This document shows, piece after piece, positions 1 through 8,426 of a stretch of DNA of 39,263 nucleotides (position 1 is the stretch's first letter; the number at the start of each line of letters is the position of its first letter). Made by a program: the position numbers and the translations under genes. The notes beneath the pieces are model-generated. The model searched no databases. It worked only from the letters and a program-made list of their open reading frames with translations, and had not been told where the DNA came from. The DNA is taken from NCBI GenBank assembly GCA_016840315.1, contig JAEOSO010000003.1, positions 1 to 39,263 of the forward strand. Reading direction: 5' to 3'. The DNA is from Candidatus Borrarchaeota archaeon. Lineage in GTDB: Archaea; Asgardarchaeota; Sifarchaeia; Borrarchaeales; Borrarchaeaceae.

Positions 1-1284
1 GATCGCCTTAAAATCTTCTTTTTTGCCCTTATTATCTACTTATTTTCACTTTCTGTTATTCGGGCCTTTCATTCAGAAGATGAATTTAGTTACTTCTACT
101 TAGTATATTCTATTGTGGAACATAATAGTTACATAATCGATCAAACGGTTGCAGGACATCATTTGACCAACACAGAAAATTTCGTATATTATAATGGAAA
201 TTGGTACTCTAAATACCCTCCCGGGTTACCTCTGCTTTCAATCCCATTTTATCTTATCGGAAGATTTCTGTGGCTGTCATTGGGGTTCGATGGATTCCCA
301 CTTATAGTTATGTGCTCCATTAGTGCGTTTTCTTCAGCATTTTCACTTGTTATAGTTTATGAGTTCTGCACATTTTTCAACTTCAGTGATATTGCCAAAA
401 GATTAACTACTATCACTTATGGATTTGGAACAATTGCGTGGGTGTATGCAAAAACCTTTTTCTCGCACTCTACAGCTACTCTTTTTGTATTATTGAGCCT
501 ATACTTTTTCATATCAATGACGCAGGATGAAAATACGAATTCAATATATATTAAGTCAACACTGTCTGGAATAGCGATAGGGCTTGCTACTCTCATTCGC
601 TATACGAATTTTCTTTTTATATTCCCTTTAGCCTTCTATTTCTTCCTAAAAAAAATACCTTTGAAAAAGACGCGTGCGGCATTTTTTGCTCTCCCACTCC
701 TCTTGTTTATTCTATTTGCTGGCTGGTACAATTTTATATGCTTTGATAGTCCTTTTATTACGGGCTATCATTTGAACCAACTGTATGGGAACGAAACAGA
801 ACGCTTTACAACCCCCATTTACATCGGATTATGGGGTCTTCTTATTTCTCCAAAAAGAGGTCTATTTATCTATTCACCTGTTCTTTTATTTAGCTTTGTC
901 GGTATCAAAAAACTCTACACTGAAGTGAAAGAAGAGACCATTCTCTTTGTAAGTTCTTTTGTGCTTCTTTTGCTATTCTATTCTGCATGGTGGTATTGGC
1001 CTGGTGGTCTTTGTTATGGACCTCGTTTGCTACATGAAGCCATTCCAATGTTTACAATTCCATTAGGAAAATCCATAGACTCTTATAAACATAAGCGGGT
1101 ATTTTGGATCGCCTTTATTCTACTCCTATGTTTCAGCATGTATGCAGAGTTTGCTGCCGTGGCTACTGATTTCATTACTACAGATTATCCAAAGTCTTTT
1201 GATGAAATTGGACTGATTAGTGTATCACGGACTTTATTTAGTGGAGAATTCGATACTGTCCTTAGCCATCTTTTCGGAATCTAA
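1..1284 (+). CDS. GT-C-like multi-pass membrane protein, 5'-truncated by the window edge
   Basis: Frame stays open from base 1 (DRLKIFFFALIIYLFSLSVIRAFHSEDEFSYFYL...) into the listed ORF. Many TM segments. Paralogous to the ORF at 23633-25000 (shared YPPGL/LPPGL, FGTI(A/S)WVYAKTF, SP(K/G)RGLF(I/V)YSPVL). Confidence 0.8.
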   Translation, partial: DRLKIFFFALIIYLFSLSVIRAFHSEDEFSYFYLVYSIVEHNSYIIDQTVAGHHLTNTENFVYYNGNWYSKYPPGLPLLSIPFYLIGRFLWLSLGFDGFPLIVMCSISAFSSAFSLVIVYEFCTFFNFSDIAKRLTTITYGFGTIAWVYAKTFFSHSTATLFVLLSLYFFISMTQDENTNSIYIKSTLSGIAIGLATLIRYTNFLFIFPLAFYFFLKKIPLKKTRAAFFALPLLLFILFAGWYNFICFDSPFITGYHLNQLYGNETERFTTPIYIGLWGLLISPKRGLFIYSPVLLFSFVGIKKLYTEVKEETILFVSSFVLLLLFYSAWWYWPGGLCYGPRLLHEAIPMFTIPLGKSIDSYKHKRVFWIAFILLLCFSMYAEFAAVATDFITTDYPKSFDEIGLISVSRTLFSGEFDTVLSHLFGI

Positions 1285-1288
1285 CTAT

Positions 1289-1978
1289 TTACAAATAGAC
1301 TTTTGCGGTCTCATAAGATTTCTTTATATGGAGTTGACCATTATTTACCACGTCCATATGGCCAGGTGCCAAGATATCAACGTTCATCGAAGATAAGCGT
1401 TTAAGAGAATTTATGAGATCTTGGCTATTACCTCCTGGAGGCAGATCAGTTCTACCAAAACTTCCATTGGCAAAAACAGTATCACCTGAAAATAAGATGC
1501 GTTTTACTTTTTCGTAGAGACAAATACTTCCACAAGTATGTCCAGGCGTGTGAAGTACTTCAAAAACAAATTCATCCCATTCAATAATATCGCCTTCTTT
1601 TAACTTGGAAGTGATTGGCGTTCCTTGCAGTTGAACAGAAAAAACTGCTGCTGCTGTTGCCCTCTTATCTCCTTCTTCGACATAACTTGACTCGTTTTCG
1701 TGAATACAAATATCTGCAGACGTATATTCCACTAATTTATTCAATCCACCGATATGGTCGATATGTGAGTGTGTTAAAACAATCTTTTCAAGGTCTTCTA
1801 CTGGGATGTTGGATTTTTGCATTGCATCAGTTAGATAATTTGCATTTAACCCAGTATCGACAATTAAATGTTTGTCTTGTCCTATCAAATAGACGTTAGA
1901 AGTAAAGCTTTCTGAAACACGGAGCATCTTTATTTTTGGCGTGATTTCGATAAGATCTGTCAATTTAAACACATCCAA
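1289..1978 (-). CDS. Metallo-beta-lactamase fold hydrolase (glyoxalase II-like)
   Basis: THSHIDHIGG motif, HTPGHTCGSICLY, FSGDTVF, APGH metal-ligand motifs. Confidence 0.92.
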   Translation of the reverse strand: MDVFKLTDLIEITPKIKMLRVSESFTSNVYLIGQDKHLIVDTGLNANYLTDAMQKSNIPVEDLEKIVLTHSHIDHIGGLNKLVEYTSADICIHENESSYVEEGDKRATAAAVFSVQLQGTPITSKLKEGDIIEWDEFVFEVLHTPGHTCGSICLYEKVKRILFSGDTVFANGSFGRTDLPPGGNSQDLINSLKRLSSMNVDILAPGHMDVVNNGQLHIKKSYETAKVYL

Positions 1979-2038
1979 GTTTAAATTGTAGGTATTTGGA
2001 ATCTAATTCCTTTAAAAAAGTAATGAGAAAAGAGTCTC

Positions 2039-4081
2039 TTATCTTCTAAATATTTCAATACATGTAAGACTCATTTTTTCGTACTCTTTGCTATTGACCA
2101 GTTTTTGTTCGAACAGCTGCTTTAATCCATCATAGATCATTGTCTCGATCTCTTTAACCTTTAAAAAATTGTTTTCATTACAAACTGTGTCGAAAATTCT
2201 TCTGAGTTCTTTACGTTCCTTCAATGCTGTTTCTAGACGCTGTTTAACATTATCGAAAAAGAGCGGATCAATACTGACTGATACTTTTTTGCTCAGAGAT
2301 TTATATTTCGAATGGAGGTAACAGGGTGGAATCACAAAAAATCTCGTTCCTTCCTCATCTTCTTTGTTGACGAATTTTGTGACATAACACGGCAAATAAG
2401 AAATAACAGCGTGCTTTGTAAGAGCGGCAGGAATAGACCCTGAAGGAACGATGAGTTTATTGAGATCTTCCAGTTCTTCATTTATTCCTTTTTTCAAGAT
2501 CCTAATCATTTCTAAGAGATTATCTCGCTTGGATTCTAACATTCCACTTGAAACGGATATTGAAGCAAGTTTTTCTTCAAATTCTTTTTTTAGAAGAATA
2601 ATACGTTCATTTTGCTCTGATACTAAGTTGTTGTATTTCGCGAGAACTTCTTTAATTTCTTTATGAAGAGAATATTGAAGATCATCAAATTTCATCTCAA
2701 TCTTGTTAAGTGTATCTTCCGTATCATGGAATGCTGCTTCAATACTATTTAGTAAAAGTCTCTTTTTTCGTATATTTTCTCTAAACTCTGCTTCAAATTC
2801 TTCGTGTGCCTTTGAAGGCGTAAACTGCAAGATTTGTCCAGAGAATTTTATAAGTGATTTTGTGATTTCGTCTAATATCCTTGCTTCTTTTTGAAAATTG
2901 TTATTAAATTCTTCAATTTTGCGGTGTGTATCATTTTTTTTGCTCTCAATTTCCTTTTCTCGCTGCTTTACAAATTTTTCAATTGTCTTTTGCACTTCTT
3001 CTTTTAGAATTCCATGTTTATTCGAAAAATCCTCTTCAATTTCTTTTACTTTACTCTCAAGTTCTCTCTTCCAATCATTCGTATTAGTTATGATAATATT
3101 TGCAAGTTGTTCTAGGCTCTGTGTGGCTAATTGGTTTAATTGAAAATGTTCTTCAAGTTTGGATCCATGTATAACTGCTTTATCCTTCGACAAAACAGAA
3201 CGAAGAGGTTCACTGTATATTTTGGAAGGTTCATAATACTGTACAGTTGGCAATATATTTAACATTGCTTCTAAAAAGTCAGGTTCAATTAGTGCATCAA
3301 TTTTAAATTCTTTTTTAGACATTTGATCGAGCAAAACTTCACATTTGTCGAGAGCATAAAGAGAATTAGATGCAGATGTTTTTAAAATATCTTCGAAAGA
3401 TATGAGATTGATCGGAGTTGTAATGGCCTTTTTTTGTGAGGGTATTGCAAATCCATCAACTATTACAGATCCTTGATTAGTTTTTATTATCCAAAAAGGC
3501 CATAAAACTTTAGCTAAATATTCGAATGATTCAATAGGTTTCTTACGTAATCTTCCTCCTCCCTTTTCTCTCACGTCCTCAAATATAGCGAACATAAGGG
3601 CAATTTCTTTTTGAAAATTGGCAATTTCTTCGCCATTCTTATCTACAAGGAAAGGAATAGCTATTATATGTTCCATAATTTGTTCTTGAATCGCTTGAAC
3701 GATATTATCAACCTCAGTTTCGAACTCCTTAAAGACACTTACCTCTCCATTCCAATTTTTTAGAAAAGAAGCCCCATATTTCTCCACAAAACTCGTTTTA
3801 ATCTCTTCTAAAACTGTTTTGAACGTACCAAGCTGTTTTTCATCATCTCGATCTATGCTCATCGAAAAAATAAGATCATACATTGGCTCATAAGAATAAA
3901 GAAACTTAAGATTTTCCATGTCCATAATCTCTACAGATTTTTCACCTAACTCTGAAACAAAGGTGAAAATAGCTGATGTAAAGCTACTTAATAGATCATC
4001 GTCTAAGTTAAAAGATCGTTGAGTCCAACTGAAGATGTTTTGACCAGAGCTTTTTAAGATAAGAACATTATGAATTGGCAT
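2039..4081 (-). CDS. Longin-like N-terminal domain plus long coiled-coil protein of unknown function
   Basis: N-terminal beta/alpha pattern MPIHNVLILKSSGQNIFSWTQRSF..DDDLLSSFTSAIFTFVSEL..EIMDMENLKFLYSYE..YDLIFSMSID...FKTVLEEIKTSFVEKYG, followed by heptad-rich Lys/Glu helices. Confidence 0.75.
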   Translation of the reverse strand: MPIHNVLILKSSGQNIFSWTQRSFNLDDDLLSSFTSAIFTFVSELGEKSVEIMDMENLKFLYSYEPMYDLIFSMSIDRDDEKQLGTFKTVLEEIKTSFVEKYGASFLKNWNGEVSVFKEFETEVDNIVQAIQEQIMEHIIAIPFLVDKNGEEIANFQKEIALMFAIFEDVREKGGGRLRKKPIESFEYLAKVLWPFWIIKTNQGSVIVDGFAIPSQKKAITTPINLISFEDILKTSASNSLYALDKCEVLLDQMSKKEFKIDALIEPDFLEAMLNILPTVQYYEPSKIYSEPLRSVLSKDKAVIHGSKLEEHFQLNQLATQSLEQLANIIITNTNDWKRELESKVKEIEEDFSNKHGILKEEVQKTIEKFVKQREKEIESKKNDTHRKIEEFNNNFQKEARILDEITKSLIKFSGQILQFTPSKAHEEFEAEFRENIRKKRLLLNSIEAAFHDTEDTLNKIEMKFDDLQYSLHKEIKEVLAKYNNLVSEQNERIILLKKEFEEKLASISVSSGMLESKRDNLLEMIRILKKGINEELEDLNKLIVPSGSIPAALTKHAVISYLPCYVTKFVNKEDEEGTRFFVIPPCYLHSKYKSLSKKVSVSIDPLFFDNVKQRLETALKERKELRRIFDTVCNENNFLKVKEIETMIYDGLKQLFEQKLVNSKEYEKMSLTCIEIFRR

Positions 4082-4282
4082 CGCGATGAAATCCTCAGAG
4101 CGCAGTTATTATAACGCGGATGGTTTATGGTGCTAAAGAATTGCGATAGGCATTCTTTTGATTGTTGACAAATAGATGTGATAAATAATTGCAATATTCC
4201 ATCATAATAGTCTTTTAAAAACCTTCTAGTAAGTATCTACGCATAATGCTGGGTACCTTTGTCTTCCGTAGTGGAAGGGAAA

Positions 4283-4404
4283 TGGTAGCCCGGCCCAGAT
4301 TCGAACTGGGGTCCAAGGATCCAGAGTCCTTGATCTCCAAGATTCAGTGAAGCATCCTCTAAAGTACTCCCACCAAATCCGCTTGGCCACTACACTACCG
4401 GGCT
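4283..4404 (-). tRNA. tRNA-Gln (anticodon CTG) with a 46-nt intron (4335-4380) in the D-arm; 3' CCA encoded
   Basis: Spliced cloverleaf: AGCCCGG-TA-GTGT-AGTGGCCAA-GCAT-C-AAGGA-CTCTGGA-TCCTT-GGAC-CCCAG-TTCGAAT-CTGGG-CCGGGCT-A-CCA. BHB: outer TGG/TCA, central CCAA/TTGG, 3-nt bulges GCG and AGA, inner GATT/AATC. Confidence 0.9.
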
Positions 4405-4461
4405 ATGTTATGAAACTCGTTCTTACTTAATGAAACGGCCAATTTAACATTAACGGTGTTA

Positions 4462-4899
4462 TTAGGAAATGGTGTCTTTTATCGCTCTTTGCAATAAATA
4501 ACGACTATGAGTGAAGGCGCCGGTTAATGCCGATAATATGGCTGCAGCAGATATTAACATAAAAGCGATGAAATCCACTGTACCATTCACTAAAACCACA
4601 TTGAAGTTAATTGCAAGGGAAAAAATTGCTAAAAAAATTCCGGTAACCAACCCTCCATGAAGCGGCAAGATTCGCGGGATTTCTTGGATGAACATCCCAG
4701 AAAAGAACCCGGCAAAGAAGATTCCTACGAATAATAGAATATATGAAATAAGTGTACTCGGATCTGAAACATAAGTTCTAAAGCTCATAAAAAATATGAA
4801 AATTATACTCGATGTAGCAGAAGAAATAACGCCGCCTGCAATGAGTTTTTCAATAGAAGGTGTCTCTCTAGTCTGTTGAATCAATTTGCTTCCTCTCAA
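4462..4899 (-). CDS. Small four-TM membrane protein of unknown function
   Basis: 145 aa with hydrophobic segments (VISSATSSIIFIFFMSF, LISYILLFVGIFFAGFFSGMF, GLVTGIFLAIFSLAINF, FIAFMLISAAAILSALTGAF). Confidence 0.7.
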   Translation of the reverse strand: MRGSKLIQQTRETPSIEKLIAGGVISSATSSIIFIFFMSFRTYVSDPSTLISYILLFVGIFFAGFFSGMFIQEIPRILPLHGGLVTGIFLAIFSLAINFNVVLVNGTVDFIAFMLISAAAILSALTGAFTHSRYLLQRAIKDTIS

Positions 4900-4920
4900 T
4901 AAATTTATAGAAGTTCACAG

Positions 4921-4964
4921 CCCCCGCCTCTGGAAGTCCCTATCCTTTTGAGTGGGGTAGTTGA
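4921..4964 (+). mobile_element. Candidate orphan IS200/IS605-family right-end / omega-RNA-like stem-loop remnant
   Basis: GGAAGTCCCTATCCTTTTGAGTGGGGTAGTTGAC: imperfect hairpin followed by GGGGTAGTTGAC. Shares GGAA(A)GTCC and GGGGTAGTT with 23600-23630. No tnpA/tnpB nearby. Confidence 0.35.
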
Positions 4965-4967
4965 CAG

Positions 4968-5996
4968 TCACTGAAATATTTCAGGTATTGTTGCTACGAT
5001 AGTGTCGATATCTTCTTTAGAAATACCGAAGTAAGTGACCATTCTTAGTAAATACTTTCCCATTGAAGCCATCTTTATTCCTTTATCTTCAAATCGATCT
5101 TGGATCTCTTGGGCAGTCCATGGTGTTTCAGAAAGGTCAATAACAATAAGGTTAGTTTCTACAGGTTTTATTTTGATATTAGGTACTTTTGCTTTAAGTT
5201 CATCTGTAATTAACTTTGCATGCAAGTGATCCTCCGCTAATCGATCAATCATGTTATTGAGAGCGTATATCCCTGGTGCTGCGATAATACCTGCTTGCCT
5301 CATACTTCCTCCTACTATCTTACGGTTTTTACGTGCTCGATGAATGAATTCTTCTGTCCCTACAATTACTGAACCTACGGGGCATCCTAATCCTTTACTC
5401 AAGCACATTTGCACACTATCAGCATTCTCGACTAAACTAGAAGCAGGAGTTCCTGAGGCTATCGCGGCATTAAAAATTCTCGCACCGTCAATATGAACTG
5501 CTACATTGTTTTCATGTGCAATTTTAGCAAGAGTGTCTATATTTTCCTTAGGGATTACGGCTCCTCCTCCTGTGTTATGCGTGTTCTCTATACACAATAA
5601 TTTAGGTTGTACACAATGCTCATTATAAGGCCGGGTAAGAATTTCTTCTACATCTTTTGGATCCATTACGCCGTTGTTACCTTTAACAAGAAAAGGATAT
5701 GCACCAACAACAGAAGTAAATCCACCCGCCTCAAATAAGTAGGTATGGCATTCTGCTTCAAGGACGATACCGTCACCACGATTAAGGTGCGTCATAATTG
5801 AAACCAAATTGCCTTGAGTTCCACTTGTAACTAATAATCCTGCCTCTTTTCCGAGTTTCTTCGCTGCTAGCGCTTCTAATTCAATAACTGTTGGATCCTC
5901 GCGCCAAACATCATCTCCTAATTTAGCTGTTAGAATTACTTCTAGCATTTCGGGCGATGGCAAAGTAAAGGTATCAGAACGTAAATCTATTACCAT
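4968..5996 (-). CDS. Threonine aldolase family, PLP-dependent
   Basis: MVIDLRSDTFTLPSPEML start, GTQGNLVS, HIDGARIFNAA, CLSKGLGCPVGSVIVG, RKIVGGSMRQAGIIAA: L-threonine aldolase/GLY1 family hallmarks. Confidence 0.95.
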   Translation of the reverse strand: MVIDLRSDTFTLPSPEMLEVILTAKLGDDVWREDPTVIELEALAAKKLGKEAGLLVTSGTQGNLVSIMTHLNRGDGIVLEAECHTYLFEAGGFTSVVGAYPFLVKGNNGVMDPKDVEEILTRPYNEHCVQPKLLCIENTHNTGGGAVIPKENIDTLAKIAHENNVAVHIDGARIFNAAIASGTPASSLVENADSVQMCLSKGLGCPVGSVIVGTEEFIHRARKNRKIVGGSMRQAGIIAAPGIYALNNMIDRLAEDHLHAKLITDELKAKVPNIKIKPVETNLIVIDLSETPWTAQEIQDRFEDKGIKMASMGKYLLRMVTYFGISKEDIDTIVATIPEIFQ

Positions 5997-6036
5997 TTTT
6001 GTTTCATCTCAGTGTCTTTTCTTAATATCATTAATC

Positions 6037-6627
6037 CTATCTAAGTGCTTCGAATATCTTATTAGTTGGAATAGGTCCTTCCCTGCAAACCTCAGGTGGA
6101 TCAAGAGTCAAATCAAGGATCGTAGAAGGAAGTCTTTTTGGAAGAATTCCTATATCTAGATATAAATCTACCTTATTTCCTAATTGATCAAGAGCATCTT
6201 TTACCGAATATGTGTCTGGCCTACCGGATACATTTGCACTAGTTGCAGTGATTGGAACACCTGCACGTTCTACTAAAGCAAGCGCAATAAGATTGTCCGG
6301 CATTCGTATACCAATTGTTTCTTTTCCTCCACTCAATAGATCTGAGACTGTATCTTTTTTTCTTAAAATAAGAGTCAAAGGGCCGGGTAGAAAATGATTT
6401 GCTAAATTTAAGGCAGATTCTGACACGTAAGCATAGTTTTCAGCCATTTGTAAACTTGACACGACAATATGGATTGGTTTATGAAGTGGTCTCTGTTTAA
6501 GTTGGAAGATTCTCGTGACAGCACGAACGTCAGTTACATCCGCTCCTAAGCCGTATGAAGTATCGGTAGGGAATACTACCAGTTTTCCTCGTCGTATGAA
6601 ATCCGTTGCAATTTGAAGTTTACTCAA
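6037..6627 (-). CDS. Sua5/YciO/YrdC family, threonylcarbamoyl-AMP synthase
   Basis: GKLVVFPTDTSYGLGADV, KQRPLHKPIHIVV, LPGPLTLIL, TIGIRMPDN, PITATSANVSG motifs. Confidence 0.95.
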   Translation of the reverse strand: MSKLQIATDFIRRGKLVVFPTDTSYGLGADVTDVRAVTRIFQLKQRPLHKPIHIVVSSLQMAENYAYVSESALNLANHFLPGPLTLILRKKDTVSDLLSGGKETIGIRMPDNLIALALVERAGVPITATSANVSGRPDTYSVKDALDQLGNKVDLYLDIGILPKRLPSTILDLTLDPPEVCREGPIPTNKIFEALR

Positions 6628-6817
6628 TTCAATTGCAGTTTCACTTAGTTTTAGTATTATTGGGGATTGTGCAGAGATAGACCTCCCTCCTAAAATGCAG
6701 GGCTCAGTATGATTTATCCGACACTAGCATTTTTTCTAATTTATAACCATCTATAGAAAAACTGCCATATTATCGAAATTTTTAAGTGATGCCTGAAATG
6801 AGTACATTTGATAAAAG

Positions 6818-7633
6818 ATGCCTCCTAAAACTTTATGTGCGCATTTTTCCGCTTCACAGGAAAATGTCTTTTTTTGTCTCTTAAAACATGCAGTTATTCC
6901 AAGTGAATATGCAGAACGGGTGTGCAAAGGGGGCGAACCCCTTACAGAGGCATGCATCAAAGCATACGAAATTGATAAAGTAAAAAAGGCTATCGATGAG
7001 AGAGTTACTATCGATAAACTGATTACTGTAGAAAACATGAACACAGAAGTCCAAAAAATTGAAGATATTTCTTCAGCTTCAGATGACAAAGAGTTGGACT
7101 TTCTTGAAGAATTATTACTAAAGGTTCCAGATGCAAAAGCGAATCTTAAAAAGATGACGAAACCATCTCCACCACTGTCACCAACATCACCGCCACCAAG
7201 ACCAAAATTATCTCCGCCGCCGCCACCGGAAACAACGATAATAAAAACCAAGAATTATTCTGAAAAAGCTGAAGACTATGAGTCAATGGCCCAAAAAATG
7301 CGTGATTCGGAACTCTATTCAGAGGCTGCAATCGATATTTGCTGTGCAAGTTTGGCGTGGATGCTTGCGAATGACATTCCCCAAGCTATTCGTTCACTAA
7401 AAGTTTTTGTAGACACACTTGACATTTCTATTAAAGAACAAGTTACTGAGCATCCCGCGTTTCTCTTAGCCAGAGCATTGATATCTGCAACTTATCATAA
7501 AGACCATGGAAAGTTCTATGAAGCTGAAGTATACACGCGCGATCTCTACTCAAAACTGCAATACGGTGAGGATAGAATATTCATTGCTGAAGCAATGAAA
7601 AAAATTGAAGAGATGTTAAAAAATCAATGGTAA
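6818..7633 (+). CDS. Unknown protein: Cys-containing N-terminus, proline-rich linker, alpha-helical repeat-like C-terminus
   Basis: CAHFSASQENVFFC...C...C N-terminus; PSPPLSPTSPPPRPKLSPPPPP linker; SEKAEDYESMAQKMRDSELYSEAAIDICCASLAWML helical region. Confidence 0.75.
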   Translation: MPPKTLCAHFSASQENVFFCLLKHAVIPSEYAERVCKGGEPLTEACIKAYEIDKVKKAIDERVTIDKLITVENMNTEVQKIEDISSASDDKELDFLEELLLKVPDAKANLKKMTKPSPPLSPTSPPPRPKLSPPPPPETTIIKTKNYSEKAEDYESMAQKMRDSELYSEAAIDICCASLAWMLANDIPQAIRSLKVFVDTLDISIKEQVTEHPAFLLARALISATYHKDHGKFYEAEVYTRDLYSKLQYGEDRIFIAEAMKKIEEMLKNQW

Positions 7634-7672
7634 GTAGAAACTGATTTGCTTTCAATCTTAAGTCTCTATATT

Positions 7673-8233
7673 CTAGATTTTGGTAGTTATTTCAAGCCCA
7701 TCGTTACTTACCGGCACAAATTTACTTTCATATTTTTTAGAAGAACGAACATAATCCAAATATTCTTTCATCGATTCTGCAAAGCGACCTGCATTGTCAG
7801 CAACTACTACGCTTCCTTTGTGAAGTTTATCCTCGATTAGTTTAAAGTATTTCATGTATTCTCTTTTGGCAGCATCTATAAAAATTAAATCGAATTCACC
7901 CTCAAGTTTTGGAAGAACCTTGAGTGCATCTCCGATTATTACCTCTATTTTTGGATTTATCCTAGCCGTTTCAATATTATTCTTCGCTATTTTTGCCTTG
8001 CCTTCGTCCTTTTCAATTGTGATTAAGTGAGCATCGTTATCAAGTTCTTTACCCATCAGGATGGTCGAATAGCCGATGAGCGCTCCAATTTCCAATACTC
8101 GCTTAGGTTTGACCTCTCGGAGGATATCCACCAAAATCCTACCTCTTTCGGAGCCAATAATTGGAAGCGCCTTTTTTTCAGACAGTTCTTCAATTAATTT
8201 CAAGATTTTGTCAACTTGACTCAAATCAATCAC
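7673..8233 (-). CDS. O-methyltransferase family (COMT-like, SAM-dependent)
   Basis: RVLEIGALIGYSTILM, HLITIEKDEGKAKIAKNNIE, FDLIFIDAAKREY, GSVVVADNA. Confidence 0.88.
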   Translation of the reverse strand: MIDLSQVDKILKLIEELSEKKALPIIGSERGRILVDILREVKPKRVLEIGALIGYSTILMGKELDNDAHLITIEKDEGKAKIAKNNIETARINPKIEVIIGDALKVLPKLEGEFDLIFIDAAKREYMKYFKLIEDKLHKGSVVVADNAGRFAESMKEYLDYVRSSKKYESKFVPVSNDGLEITTKI

Positions 8234-8307
8234 TAATCCAATACTATCAAAAAAGATGAAGTTTTGCTTTGACCTAGCAAAAAAAAGTCTTTATCAAAAG
8301 CAGAAAA

Positions 8308-8382
8308 GGGGGATGTTACCCGCTTTGGACACCTTCACTCATTGCGGACTTGTGAAAGCAACGTAGCGGGTTCTACTCCCCC
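8308..8382. other. Nested stem-loop element, candidate structured RNA; strand unresolved
   Basis: Three nested inverted repeats: GGGGGA(8308-8313)/TCCCCC(8377-8382), CCCGCT(8319-8324)/AGCGGG(8365-8370), TTCAC(8334-8338)/GTGAA(8352-8356), in an intergenic gap. Confidence 0.45.
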
Positions 8383-8426
8383 AATGCAAATATAATCAGC
8401 GCTGTTTATAAAAATTTGGATCGATT

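Noticed and set aside
2451-3143. Three small + strand ORFs (2451, 2703, 2898) of 63-81 aa
   Set aside because: Antisense to the long coiled-coil gene; Ser/Phe-rich composition is what antisense of Lys/Glu-rich coding sequence gives.
6751-7251. Glycine-rich minus-strand ORF (SGGGGGDNFGLGGGDVGDSGGDG)
   Set aside because: Antisense shadow of the proline-rich linker in the better supported + strand gene at 6818-7633.
8308-8383. Nested stem-loop considered as a tRNA (GCGGGTTCTACTCCCCC looks vaguely like a T-arm)
   Set aside because: No acceptor, D or anticodon arm can be built; the T-arm-like stem competes with the stronger nested pairing.
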